Of a stretch of 64,000 nucleotides of DNA, positions 22,849 through 35,250 are shown one piece after another. Position 1 is the stretch's first letter; every line of letters starts with the position of its first letter. The DNA comes from Cardiocondyla obscurior (Eukaryota; Arthropoda; Insecta; Hymenoptera; Formicidae), in assembly GCF_019399895.1 (NCBI RefSeq), contig NC_091869.1:2480001-2544000 (forward strand). The letters are read 5' to 3'. Below the pieces are notes generated by a model. The model made no database searches, had not been told where the DNA came from, and was given only the letters and a program-made list of their open reading frames with translations. The position numbers and the translations under genes are program-made.

Positions 22849-22870
22849 CCACCTGCCCCCCCGCAGGTGG
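22849..22870. promoter_or_regulatory. Inverted pair of optimal proneural E-boxes
   Basis: CCACCTGC and GCAGGTGG form a perfect 8-bp inverted repeat around six C residues. Each arm is a GCAGGTG core, the preferred Scute-type site. About 15.6 kb upstream of the ASH promoter; an autoregulatory enhancer role is inference only. Confidence 0.3.
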
Positions 22871-25800
22871 CCGATTGTCGTACGATACGAGTAAACTTAT
22901 CTTTGTGTTCGTGCAGATCGGTGGACAACCAGGGAACAACTTCGTAATTATACTTTGATAGGATTACTTGCGACGCAACCTATAATCACATTTTATAAAA
23001 CGCGATCGAAGGCGACAATTTCATTACTTTCATTTGCACGATTAAAATCTAAAAATAATATTGAAATATTATACTGATCCTTTAATAAATTAGTAAAATA
23101 TTAATCAAAATTATTTTAAAAAACAGGCAGGGAACGTAAGTTTATTAAAATAATAATTTATTTTTCTTCGTATTTATTATAAGTTTAAATAAACGACGGT
23201 AACATTGTTTCCGAATATCGCTCCACTCGAAAAAGAGGAACGCGTCGTACTGGTGTCAATATTTTGAATTCTAGGGAAGATATCTCTTTCAGTTTGTTTG
23301 ATTTGCTTTTATCACTGACCACGGATATATCGCAACGGTCCGCGCACACCGATATACACATTTTTTTCTTCTTCTCCTTTCACCCACCCTCGCTTTCCCG
23401 GCAATCACTTATGCGGGAGTAGGCACCTGGCCACCCCCGCACGCGTCCTTATCCTTTTGACCACCTTGCCGGGATCTATGCATACTTGCACACGTGTGCA
23501 TACTTGCGCACATAATCCGGCATATGCCTTCTTTCGACGAACGAAAGTGTTACTCCCTCGGAGTTGCGCGATTAAAGCTGAAAAAATATATATCATTTTA
23601 CTCGTTTGGTTTTTTTTTAATATATATTTATTCCTTTTCATTTTCTTTTTTTTTTTTTGCGTTTGGCAATTAAGTAATTAGCGATACGATTTTAATTAAC
23701 AATATAACTGAAATGTGTTTCGGTATATTAAACTTTTATATGAATAACTTGAAATAATTTTATTGCCGACAGAAAATGATATATAATTAAATACCCCGGC
23801 GTCAATACCGTGATATATTGCGATATGTTTTATGAAAGGTATCTCAGGTATACCTATAATAGCCGTGAAAATTCATTATCACGTGCGAATAAGAACGCGC
23901 GGTCCGCCCACGCCTTCTTCTTCCAATTATCAGCTTCTTGTCCAATTAACGCGCCGACAATAGCCGGTATAATAAATAACGATAGCCGAGTGCCATCGAG
24001 ACCCATCGGCCGATCATTTCGCGGACAATCGCGGCGAAATCGAAGGGAACGAGGTGCTGTCGAGCGAAACTGCTGCGAGCCCGGCAACTGACAGCCGAGG
24101 CCAGAAGTCATCGGCAAACAAACCACGGGGCACATCCTACCGAAGCCCCGATACTCGTCTGCATGCATGCTGGTACGCCGTGCAACCACAATCGCCATTT
24201 CCGTAGGAGAAAAATCCGAGGTAACGATCGCGGCAGATGGGCCGAGCGCCCATACGCGCGTCACCGTCTCTCCCGACGCACGCATTATCGTCAATAATAG
24301 ATGCAGCGAAGGTGCGCATTCAACCCTTGCCTCCACCGGGTCTACCGCGAAAAAGCGAAAAACATCAGCCTGACGACACCGCGAATGCGTCCCTCTTATC
24401 CCGCGGGAGCGGCGGCTGAAATATGAATGCAGGTATTCCTCCCTTTCGAATTTCGGGGCCTCGCCAGGCGCGCGTTAGGATATAGGATAGGACGGCTCGT
24501 CAGTTTTTCTTGCTTCAATTGTATAGCAAATTCTTTTAATCCATCCACAATTTATATACTATAAATTTTGCTTTTTAATTTTTTTGCGACCTTTTTTTTT
24601 TTTTATTAAAATGAAAATAACCCGACTTCTTTTTACTTTGCTTGTTATTTTTTTTTTTTTTTTTTTATTAATGAATATTATTTTATATTTCCGTGCTGTT
24701 TAACATTATGCAAGAGTACTTTCAAGACCACTTTCAATGGTGGTATCAAATATCTTTCTGCGCTGCACGCTGGGCTTTGGTCGTTATTGTCCCTCCCCCG
24801 TCAGATCAATCGCAAATGATTCGGAGGATTTTAACCCTTTTTCGAGCTTCCCCGGGAAATGTCTTTTTGAAAACGCGGAATCATCCCTTTCGCTCGATTT
24901 CCCGTCACTCCTCGCGGAAACACCCGGCTCCTGTTTGAATAAGACGTCCGGACGGGGGCCCGCAGCTGCTGGAAACGCCGTGCGTCACGGTCCATCGTAG
25001 CTTTTCCAGATTTTTGCGTGCTGCAGGTGATGCGGGCACGCGACCTTCCACATGCATATGCGCTCTTCTCTGTTCCACGGTTCCGTTGTTGGCCTTTTCG
25101 GTATACCCGCGGGGAACCCTTTCGAGAAGTGGCCACTGTGACTTACGAGGATCGAGATCCTCCGGCGAAGCGTGGGAGAGCTGTGGGGCCAGATGCCGGA
25201 TTTTGGCTTTGCCGCCTGGGGACGTCGTACCGCCGACTGCGTGCGTGTCAAAACAGAATCAATTCCTTTTCTTTTTTTCTTTCTTTCTTTTCGGCTGTTG
25301 TTGCTCGATGCGAATTCGCGATGTGGCCGTGCCCATTTATCTCGAGTTTCATCTCTATCTTTTAATGAGGAAGCTCGCGGGAGCAATTTGTATCTTGATA
25401 CCGCGGACAGCAGCGAGAAAAAAGACGCGTTCCTTTTTATTTCGCAACGTCGTAAAATCCTCTTTTTTTTATTAATATTTTTAATTGATATTTTATTTAA
25501 CAACTGGCGTAGCGTTTTTAATTACTGCTAGGCATTACAGAGTTCACGCTTAGCATACGTTATTTACTTTTAAAATTATTTGTAGTTTTCGTAATTATCT
25601 CAACAAATTGAATATCATTAAAATCTTATAATCGATACGTAGCCGGTTTTAAATATAGGGATGAATCATGTGTCGCGATCAAATTTCAAATTACCGGTAA
25701 AGAGTGCGGCTTGCACAACGACGACGTAAGTTCTCACGTGGTGCGGAAACGAGAAACGGATAATTTGTCATTAAGCCGCGCTCGTTATTGTATCGTGTGA

Positions 25801-28800
25801 GCGTATCTATGTGCGCGTGATTACTCCGTTTTTTTTTTTTCCTTTCCAACGAACCGCACGTTGGATGATGTAACGATAATGCAACGAGCAATCCTGTCTA
25901 TTCCCACGCAATTGGTATTGCGTTGGCGCGGGCTGGCACGCACGAAATTCCACCCTCGGTCACTGACCACAACGAGCTCGCCCTCCCGATGTGAAAAAGG
26001 GTCCTAGGGATCGTGCTTTGCGTGGGGGCCGCGTCGAAACCCCGAAGAGCGAAACTGGGCAATAACAGCAGACTACCTGGACGACGCGTCGGCGCGATTC
26101 TGCCATTTCGGCCATATGGCGCTTCCTTCTGAAAGGGCCCAACGGTTTTGCTATGTGACACCTACTGCTCCCACGGGCGGAACATTACGTTAAGATTATC
26201 TGGCGGCCGGACCGCTGAATTCGCCTTCTGTACTTTCCAACATGAACCCCGCTGCTATTTTTTTGAAAGAGCTTTATTATAATTTCTTGCAGAATTTCCT
26301 AAATTATTTTAAATATTCGAGACAGTATTACATTTAATTAAAATTCGCAGGTTTTTATTGTTGTAATTATGTTGCGTGTAAAGTATGAGATTTATAAGAC
26401 TAAGACTGAAAAAAAAAAAATGTATTTAGTCTAGACGTGTGAAGCACAGAATCACGGTGAGCCAAAGAGAGTACGTAAACGGCTCGAGGTGTCCGGATCG
26501 CCGACCACATGTTATCGGGCTACCCATAAGCATAAAGTACTGCGAATTACTTTGAGAAATTGGTAGTCTGCGAAGGTGACACTAAAGTTTTAACACTCGT
26601 ATAATTTTTTTTTTTTTTTTACTAATTTTTAAATACGAAACTTATTTTTCTTGGGATTATATACCAAGAAAACGCACAAAAAAAATTTTATATACATATA
26701 CATACATATGAATATTAATATTTATTAGTTAAAAATTCGTGATACATTAAAAGTAAGCGAGCAAATAAATTAACATCGTGATACGTGATGAAAAACAGGA
26801 AGAATTAGATTTCTACGTCTCTTCCTTATTTTTAATATAAATAAAAATATAAATTGAAAGAAACATTATCGAACTGATAATGGGATTCGTCTCCAGTTCG
26901 CTGGAACAAAAGAGGCACCACAATTTCACGGTCGCTAACCACATGTCATCGCGTTCGTTCGCTTCGTGAGGAATTGCGAAACGTGTACGGCGGCGTCTTC
27001 GCGAGACCGAGAAATAATAGGAGGTCGTCGAAACCGAGAGTGCGAGCTTCTCGCTGGCGAAGAAGTCGAAAACGAACGCGTCCGACGGAGAAGAACAGAG
27101 AAAGACGAAGAGGAAGACGAAGGTGGCAAAGAAGATTGAAAAGAGAGAAGGTCGCACCTCACGGGCAACATTTATGCCGTTTACGAGCTCGCCGGTGCGA
27201 GATGTAGACGAGGAGCGGTGAAATGAACGCAGGAAAGGCGCGGAAGGCCGAGGAGAAGATACCGGGCAACACACTGAAGTAAAATCGTTTGCGGTTTACG
27301 GGAGATTTTATGGCGTAACCCGTAGAGGAGCCACGGTGCTGTTATTATCTATCTCGGGATTAGAAATTGGCTGCCTTTTAATAGGTATCTGCCTCTCGCG
27401 CGGGTCTCTTAATGATACCTCGAGCCGGAAGAATTCGAAGATGCTGCGAGCTTCGTATCATTTTTACGCGGAATGCGATGGTGCTGGCACACGCCGGCAC
27501 TTTATTTCGTATTACACACATTTAGAACGACGCGACGGACGAACGATGAAAGACTTAAAATCGCAACTTTTTTTATGTCGGCGACCATTGTTCAGCAGCG
27601 TTGCTCACGACTACTGTGGGATAATGAGACATGATAAATATGTGTGTTACTGCTGTTTTATTTCCCGGCTGATTTTGGACCCCTGAGCGAAAGAATGCGA
27701 AAGTTCGGCATCAGATGGTAGAGCTGGCGAACCCAGACGATCGTGGACCATCTGGTGATCCGTCGTGGCATACGGTAAGTATCCGAGCGAGCGTACGAAA
27801 ATAAAAAGGTTAAAACCTGATACCACGGTTTTGAGAGACTCGAAAGATAAGTAATAACAGGAAGACAGACTCGTGCAAGATGATCCATACATATTTATCA
27901 TTTGTAGAAAGTACGAAATTGAGTTTACATATGAAATTTATAAAGGATATACGTGAGCGATTGTAGTTGCATGTATAAATTAATGTATTTAAAAAAAAAA
28001 AAAGAAAAAAAGGGGAAACATTTTAGGAAATATTCTTAAGTTATGGCACGCTTGTGATATAACATCCTGTATATTCGAATGATCGCGAGCTGCCAAACAA
28101 ACGTATATATATATATATATTTTTGCTGCGCCGTCTGTGTGTTTCGGCGCGGCGGAGAGAGAGCCGGTGCAAGTTATATTCCTTCGGGATTCTTTTGTCG
28201 GTGCGCGAAGCCGAAGCACGCGTGCTGCACGTGCCCCATTGCGGACGTGACTCGGCCAGCATTGCGCCTTATATTGCGTTAACCATCTTATTTTGCCCCG
28301 GTTGCGCCCTGAAAAACAACGCCGTTCGGCCGCGGCCGGTTCGGCGGCTGAAATTGCGACGTCGCGAGTTTGACCTAAAAATCCCATTTAACTTTCGACG
28401 CGTATTCGCGCCGGGAAATGTCGATACTTTTATCTAGGCCTCGAATTATAATTCCTGCCGAATAAATTAATTCTAACAAATTAAATTATAATTCACGGTT
28501 AAAAGTACACATATCATTGAATTACAGATCGATTGGGAGCAGAATAATTCACGCGATGCGAGCGATTGGTTTAACACGGGCAGTTACTTTCGTATACGAC
28601 TTTCCTAATGGTATTCGGCCGGTGAAACTCTCAAATTTAATCTCACGCGCGGGCACGCGTGTGTACGTGAGGGTAATCATATACCATTGCAGCCGCGGCG
28701 TGTTGCTTTCGCGAACGTAAAACTGTGGTGCCGATCTCTTGTGCAAAGAAAAGAGTTGGAGAAATGGACCGCGCGCGAGATCGGTGGAAACGCGAAGGGG

Positions 28801-31780
28801 CACCATCTCGCTCTGGCGCGAACGCGCGTTCGTTTTGCTGCCTCGATTCAGATCGGGCCCTTTTTTCCCGGTCGGCTCAGACTGATCCCCCTTTGTCTCT
28901 CGCGGCGCGGCACGTACCCCAGTTTCAGTGGAGTGATTTACAAGTCACTCCAGCATGAAAGGCAGGTGACCGTGCCGCTCGAGCGCTACTTAAGCGCTCG
29001 CACGAGTTGCGAGCACGACCTCGCCGCCGGGGGGTGGGAGGAGGGGAATGAGAAAGAGACTTTCTGGATAAGGGCGTTTGGACCTTGCCGGAAAAGCGGA
29101 AGGTATTACAGCAATTAATTAAAACTGACGTTTATAGCAGCGGCGCGTTAGAAATTAAAGCAGGAAACAGGACACCGAGCTTCGATCTGAATGCGCTTTG
29201 ATAGTGACACCGCTCGACTTTGCACCGCCTTATCTCGCGAGATAATACGGAGATCTCGTGCGTCACGTAACGTCTTCCGAGACAGTCAAACAGCGATTAC
29301 GTAAAAAAATGTCGAAGGGAAACGAGAGGCGGTCTTTCTTCGGAGATTTCGATTCAAATAAATATTCGAGGCGGCGGGATCACAGAAAGTGTTTGACAAC
29401 GAGTGGCTTCCGCCGATCAGAATTTGACGTTTTTTTTTTTTTTCCTCCCCCTCGTTTTTATCCCTTATTATTCCCGGGAAAGGTCGAGTCACAAGCGCGA
29501 CGGGTATCGTACCGTCTTTCGACCGTGAAATCATCGTCCATTGGAGGTCCGGAATTTACCCCACGTACATCTCAGATCTCGAGATCGCTCTTGGAATCGT
29601 TCAGACGTATCGAGACGTATTGTCGTGTAAAAGGTCTCGAGAGCGGAGAAAAAAAAGAGAAGGAAAAAAAAAAAAAAGAAATGTGTCGATGAAAATCATC
29701 AGGGTGTAACGACACCGCGGGTCGTTCGAGTGTCTCAAAGTTTATCCACCTTTTATCACATTATTTTACTCCTCGTACTCATCTTCTTGCGGGCGGGAAG
29801 TCATATTTGGCATTCTAAGTTAAAACTTTTTACCAGGTAATTTTCTATAAAAGAAATATTGATATAACATTTTTTAATATAAAAAATTATCTTTGGTTCT
29901 CCGTATTAAATATAAAAATGAAACCAGCGCAGTTATCGAAGGGATAAAACGCCGGGCGTGCTTTGTAGAAGGGTAGCGGGGTGGAGACGAGAAAGTCAAG
30001 CGATTTATTAGGGGCGGAAAATCGTTTTTGAAACACAGGGTTGGGACGAGGGGCGCTAATTTGTCAAGGATTCGCCGAGTGAATCCGCAATTTCGTGTCT
30101 CGAGGAACCAAAGAAAGACGGCTCGTAATATTAGGCGTTGAAACCGTTAACGACGGCTGACCCGCGTACCTTGACACCCCTCAATTACTTTCTCTCACGT
30201 ACCGCACCGACTTCGCGGATGGGTTATGGTTTGCACTCACGCACCGAGCCACGACGTAATGCGCCTCGGCGTCGACATCACCGGGCAACCGTAAATATCG
30301 GCTTGGCCGAGAAGCCGATCGTTTCGACGCTTCGAGTTAACGCCACGCAGATCCTTCTTTCACTTTTCAAATCGTTTAACCGTGCGTGTTACGCGCAACA
30401 AAAGGCGCTGGCAGATGCGTAACAGGCAAATTGAAAAGTGATACTCGGCCACAGGGTCGTCCGTTCTTAGCTTCTAAGGTCTTCGTTTGTCTCTTTCATT
30501 CTTTTTTTTTTTTTTGCGTATGTATACGATAAGAATAATTCTAGTTTTAACAGAGCGATTCGCTGCGGTTACGCTTCGTGGAAAGTAATTGAATAGTTGG
30601 TAGAAGTCAAGTCGAATACTACGAACAAAATTTTTATTCGCATTTATTGCGTTCTCCAAATAGAAGAGCGCCGGTGTAACCGAGCTATACTCGAGCGTAG
30701 TGCAACGTAACACCGGTACAGCGGCACGTGCTCTCGCACGCATAACTTGTCGCCATGTTGGTGCGGGTGTAGATACGGCGCGATATTTGTTCGCCGAAAG
30801 AAGGGAAAGAGAGGAGTCGCGAAGGGACACGGTGGAAAGACGTAAAAGAGTCGGCTGAATCGCCTCGTTGTTGGCCACCGCCACCCCTTCCTTCAACCGC
30901 CCCTTTTTTCCCGCATTTTTATCTCTCGCGCGTACGTTTCTTCTTTTCTCTCCTCCCGGGTCTCTTTATCAGGCCGCGTCGCGTATCTCGTCCTCTCCAA
31001 CGTTTGAATGTCTCGCCTCTCCTCCAGTTACTCGCAGGAAACGCCGGCTATCTCACCCGGTTATCTCGTGGAGAAGAGTACACACCTCGCGCGTCAAATA
31101 TACGGAAAGCGATTTTCAGTTCGACTTCAAGTTACGTTCTGCACGAATACTTAAGTATTTATTTCGCTTTTCTTTTACACGCATTTAAAAAAAAAAAAAT
31201 TTGCTTGCTAAGTAAAATTAAATAAAAATAAAAATAAAAATGCTTAATTATAAAAAGAAATGCAAATTTTAATTTAAAGACCGAATAGATCGTACGGTTA
31301 ACGTGGAAACGAAATAAATTTCATTCAGTTAGAATGTTTGCATGTTTCTTTTTTTCTTTTTACGTCGTTCGGATGTAAAACATGCGTATTCGGAACGTGC
31401 GACGCATACTATCAGGATACCGCCGTATGCCAGTAGCCAGGTATTTCTTCGATTAGATGCGCGACACTGATTGTGTCTGAATTACACGTCAAATAACGTT
31501 TCAGACCGCGATACGTGATATAAAAGCGGAAAGACAATTGACGAACCTTGCGATGACGACCTGGAAAAAAAAAAAAAAAAGAAAGACCTGACAGAGAGAA
31601 ACCTTACTTATCTTATTAAACGGAACCTAACGTCAGATTACATTTATCGCGAAATGCGAACGATATGGACTGTCGTCGTGCGAGGCTTATCGTTGATCGG
31701 TTCTTCACAGTCGATCCTAGGCAAAATATTAAATATGTAAATGGAAATGCGTAGTCGACAAATCGGTAGAAGTACTTTTC

Positions 31781-31804
31781 TTTTTTTTTTTTTTTTTTTT
31801 TTTT
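31781..31804. repeat. Long poly(T) tract
   Basis: A run of 24 T, the longest pure homopolymer I see. Similar runs of roughly 16-21 T occur at about 4121-4139, 7741-7761, 11225-11242, 22650-22662, 24648-24666 and 36171-36186. They could be replication-slippage tracts or tails of old retrotransposed copies; no body of a SINE is recognisable beside them. Confidence 0.8.
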
Positions 31805-32626
31805 AATCGAGTTTAACTCTTATATGGCACCTTATCCCGGCCACTCTATTTTACGACAGCAATCTAAATCAGTAAACTAATCGATCTTGCTATCGTTACA
31901 TTTTTATTTCACGCGTTACCCTGCACGTAACAGTTTATTAAGGTCGCTCCTCTATACTAATTGCGTCGGTAAACGTATCTCTTGTCGCTTCACGGCGCCA
32001 GAAGTTTTGTTGGACTTGCCGTTGCCTCCGCTATTGCTCAACACGTTTTACAGGTCTCACCCCGAAGCCAAGGCGCCGACATTTATATATACACGCGGTC
32101 CCGCCGCTTTTTACTCGCGCCACCGCCAATAATTTCTTCATTCGAGGTTTTACGTTAATAAGGCGCTTTTACAAGCGCAACTTGTCAGGTGGAATTCGAT
32201 GGGAACTCTTCCGACCGCGGGCGTGCTTTATGCAAATCATAACTCGTGGCGGTGCATTTTTCTCAGAAGAATATGTCCCTGCAGAGAGAGGGAGAATAAA
32301 AAGCTTCGTTTCCTTTTCGACCATTTTTCTCGGACATGCGGTGTTAAATTAATTAATTACAGGCGTGAAATCGTATTGCGCCGCGCGGGTTATATTTTAA
32401 ACAACTAGCCACTTCGGGCGGGTCATTTACTTCTACGTTAAAATGACTTTTCTATTTAATAATTCTCGATAATGAACCGCAAATGTACGTACGTGCGCCT
32501 TTTACACGGTACTTTACCCGATTACGTTAAATACTAATAATTGAACTAATCGACAAATATTAAATATTTGGCATAATATAAGGCATAATTTAATGTATAA
32601 CTTTTTAAAACGCGTTGAACCGTGTA

Positions 32627-32668
32627 GAAGTGAGAAAGAGAGAGAGAGAAAGAGAGAAAGAGCGAGAC
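32627..32668. repeat. GA-rich purine tract
   Basis: Interrupted AGAGAAAG repeats about 0.9 kb upstream of the first predicted donor of the exon array. GAGA-type tracts are frequent at insect promoters, but no promoter is otherwise evident here. Confidence 0.6.
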
Positions 32669-33480
32669 GGGTAGGCGGTAGGGAAAGGGGGGGAATACGG
32701 TGTACGTGCCGCGCGCGAGCTAGATTCCTTCACTACTCCCACTCTCGCTCTCGCTCTCTGTCCTTCTCTAGCGGTCGAGTGAGACGCACGTACGCAGGAG
32801 CCGCGCTGCCCGTATCGGAAGAGATACGCATTTTCCTGCAACGGAAACCACCCTGGCACGAGAATTACCTTTTCCCGTCCATTCTCTACGTGCGGAGAGT
32901 ACCTGTAACCACTTCTCTTCTCCCTGAAGTAAGTCATGTTCTTACTTATGCTTTAATTTCTCCGCGGCGATCACTTAACCTACGAATAATTGATCCGAGT
33001 TCACTTCGATCAAGCTCCGCGTACGCCGATCGAAAGCTACGTTCCCACCGTGGCCAACAGCGTTTCCGCAGGGCGTGAAATTTCCGCACGCGGCCGGAAG
33101 TGCATCGCCGATATTGAACATTAATCGTCGGCCAGCCGACTTGAGCAACGAGGACCACGGTGTATCCGCGTCTTAATCGTCGTACGTCGAGCATTATATT
33201 CAGTGCGATATTCACCGTGAATTCTTTTGCGGGTCAAGAAACAGATCGGCAGCGCGTGCGACGTACGTGGGCTGCGGCACAGCCGAGCACGAGGTACGTG
33301 ATCTTCATGAATTGTACGTGATCACAGGTTGTCGGTGCGTCGATCGTGCAGTTAGTCGAGTCGGTACGCACCAAAATATCCCTTCGAACAATAAGAGACA
33401 TACGTAAATCGCGACGTGGACTGTATACATACTCGCGTAATAATCACGTCGTCACCTTGGGCCGCGATGACCGCTGACGC

Positions 33481-35250
33481 GTTAAGTGTAAGCCGAGTCA
33501 GGGCGCGTCGAAACTATACAGTACACACGATGATCGTAAGTTTTTATTTCGATTACACGTTGGGAAGTCATTTGTTTTGCAGATGCGATCTCGTTGCGGT
33601 AGACGAACTTAATATTGTCTGAATATTAAAACTCATACTAACCAAATGTGACTTTTTGTTTCAGATGGAGATCTGGAGGAGAATCCAACATATTGTTATC
33701 GCCAAAGTTACATCAACGAACTTGTCGCTGGTGGTTAATACGAGGAAGGAGTTCCGACACTCTGCGAGGAAGCCGGATACCCCGAGAGGAAGGCCGAACA
33801 TTCTGAGAAGAAAAAAAGGTCTCGGAAAGGCATCGTGGCTCAGCGGAGCAACCCAGAGTAAGCATCACTTTTTCTTATTCTTACTTACACTTTTACTTAC
33901 ACTTTTAATCTAATAGCATGTCACAATGGAGAAACTTTATTTTTAACTGTAGCACCTCTACAATTAAATACAATTTTTTTTGTTACAGATCAACGCAGCG
34001 GTATCCTCCGTTATCATCGAAAGTGCCGTCCCCGTCGATATTTGATTACACGAACCGTAGCCGGTTCGTCGGCGTACCGGGAGTGCCGTTAAGTATACGG
34101 ACGTTAATTTTTGATATACGTTTTTTTTTTCTTTTTTTATAACGCGGGATTGTAAAATCACGGTCGCGATTTTCGCGAATTTCTAGATCACAGAAGGAAG
34201 CCCCAACATCCTGAGAGGAGGAGGAGGCCTCGGAAAGGCATCCTGCGTCGTCGGAACAATCCCAGGGTAAGCATCATTTTTTTTAACACAAAATTAATAG
34301 CTTATTATAATAGAAAACTTTATTTTTAATTATATATTTGAAATATTCATTAGAAGCGCATACAATTTTTTTTTAAGACTTAATATTTGTAGCAGCATCT
34401 CTACAATTAAAATTTTATATTTATTTGTTACAGATTAACAGAACTGAAAGTGCCGTTGCCGCTGATATTAAATTATACGAACCTTAATCGGTTCGTCGGT
34501 CGGTTTTGAGAATGTCGTAACTATTCGGACGTCTTTTGGTATACGATTTTTTTGTTGAAACGCGAGTGTCGGACCGAATCGCGCGACAGTGTTTAATAAT
34601 TAATTATCGCGTATGTAAAATCACGGTCGCGAATTTCGCGAGTTTCCAGTGCGCGGAGGGATGACTCGACACGTCCCAACTGAGTGGAGGAGCAGGACCC
34701 GGGATGGGCATCCTGCAACGGCAGAGCAACTTATAGGTGAATATTAATTTTTTAAATAAATTTGCTAGTTTTTTACTTTATTATCAAATAATTTCATTTT
34801 TAATTATATAATTAAAGAATCAATTGGAGACGCGTAATTTTTTTTTAAGACATATGATATTTTCAGCATCTCTATAATTAACATTTTTTTATTTTCTGTT
34901 ACAGCCACCGGCAGCATCTTCAACTCTGCTGCTGCACATCAACTGGTGAGTCAAGCTTTTTTGTAATAAAATAAATTTGGGAGGGAAATGCATATTTCAA
35001 GCTAAAAAATTAAATAAAAATCTATGAGGTGAATGCACTTCTATTTAGCTAATGGAAAATCACATTTTCTATTTAAAATTATCAGGTCGATTATTATAAT
35101 ATTCTAAAACCACCGTTCTCGTTAAACGCGCGTTAGTTTTGTTTTTTTTTAATTAGCAAGATTATTATATAAAAAACGAAAACAGTTAATTAATTGTTAC
35201 ATTACGCGAACATCTCGATATCTTTTGATCAAAATATTCGTTACAGAACT
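33481..35250 (+). ncRNA. Candidate spliced transcript across the exon array, coding status doubtful
   Basis: Plus-strand splice signals line up with the repeat units. Predicted introns: 33536-33664, 33858-33988, 34267-34433, 34737-34904 and 34946-35246. Donors are GTAAG, GTAAGC, GTAAGC, GTGAAT and GTGAGT; acceptors are TTTCAG and then four that end TTACAG. Further acceptors may lie at 34186 (CTAG) and 34649 (CCAG), whose upstream donors I cannot fix. One frame of exon A gives a protein-like stretch, but it has an in-frame TAA, and units A, B and C are out of frame with each other through 1-nt indels. Kept splice sites with unkept frames suggest a non-coding RNA or a decayed gene. The 5' start and 3' end are unknown. 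Confidence 0.4.
33665..34945 (+). repeat. Tandem array of exon/intron-like modules (three units, about 450 bp)
   Basis: Three diverged units are recognised: A about 33784-34186, B 34187-34649, C 34650-34945 (partial). Each begins with an exon-like core containing a CATYCTGAG...CTCGGAAAGGCATC-type stretch and ending CCCAGA/CCCAGG/TTATAG before a donor. Next comes a short AT-rich intron holding a conserved AGCATCTCTACAATTAA-like segment and ending in TTACAG. In A and B a second core (AAAGTGCCGT...TACGAACC...CGGTTCGTCGG) follows. The stretch before B and C (34151-34186 and 34614-34649) is nearly identical, sharing TGTAAAATCACGGTCGCGA. Unit C has lost most of the second core. Confidence 0.75.

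Larger units (their letters stand above)
17781..32600. other. Long non-coding stretch
   Basis: About 15 kb alternating AT-rich and CpG-rich segments. Motifs worth noting are the AP-1-type repeat (19741-19772), the inverted E-box pair (22849-22870), Su(H)-type sites at 25731-25738 (TTCTCACG) and 25901-25908 (TTCCCACG), and two perfect 8-bp inverted repeats at 28929-29000. No gene, tRNA or transposon body is recognisable. Confidence 0.4.

Noticed and set aside
33771..33783. GGATACCCCGAGA shared between the 33.8-kb exon core and the minus strand of the 45.2-kb repeat, suggesting one common family
   Set aside because: The identity does not extend convincingly; a 13-base match alone is within chance, so I keep the two arrays separate.
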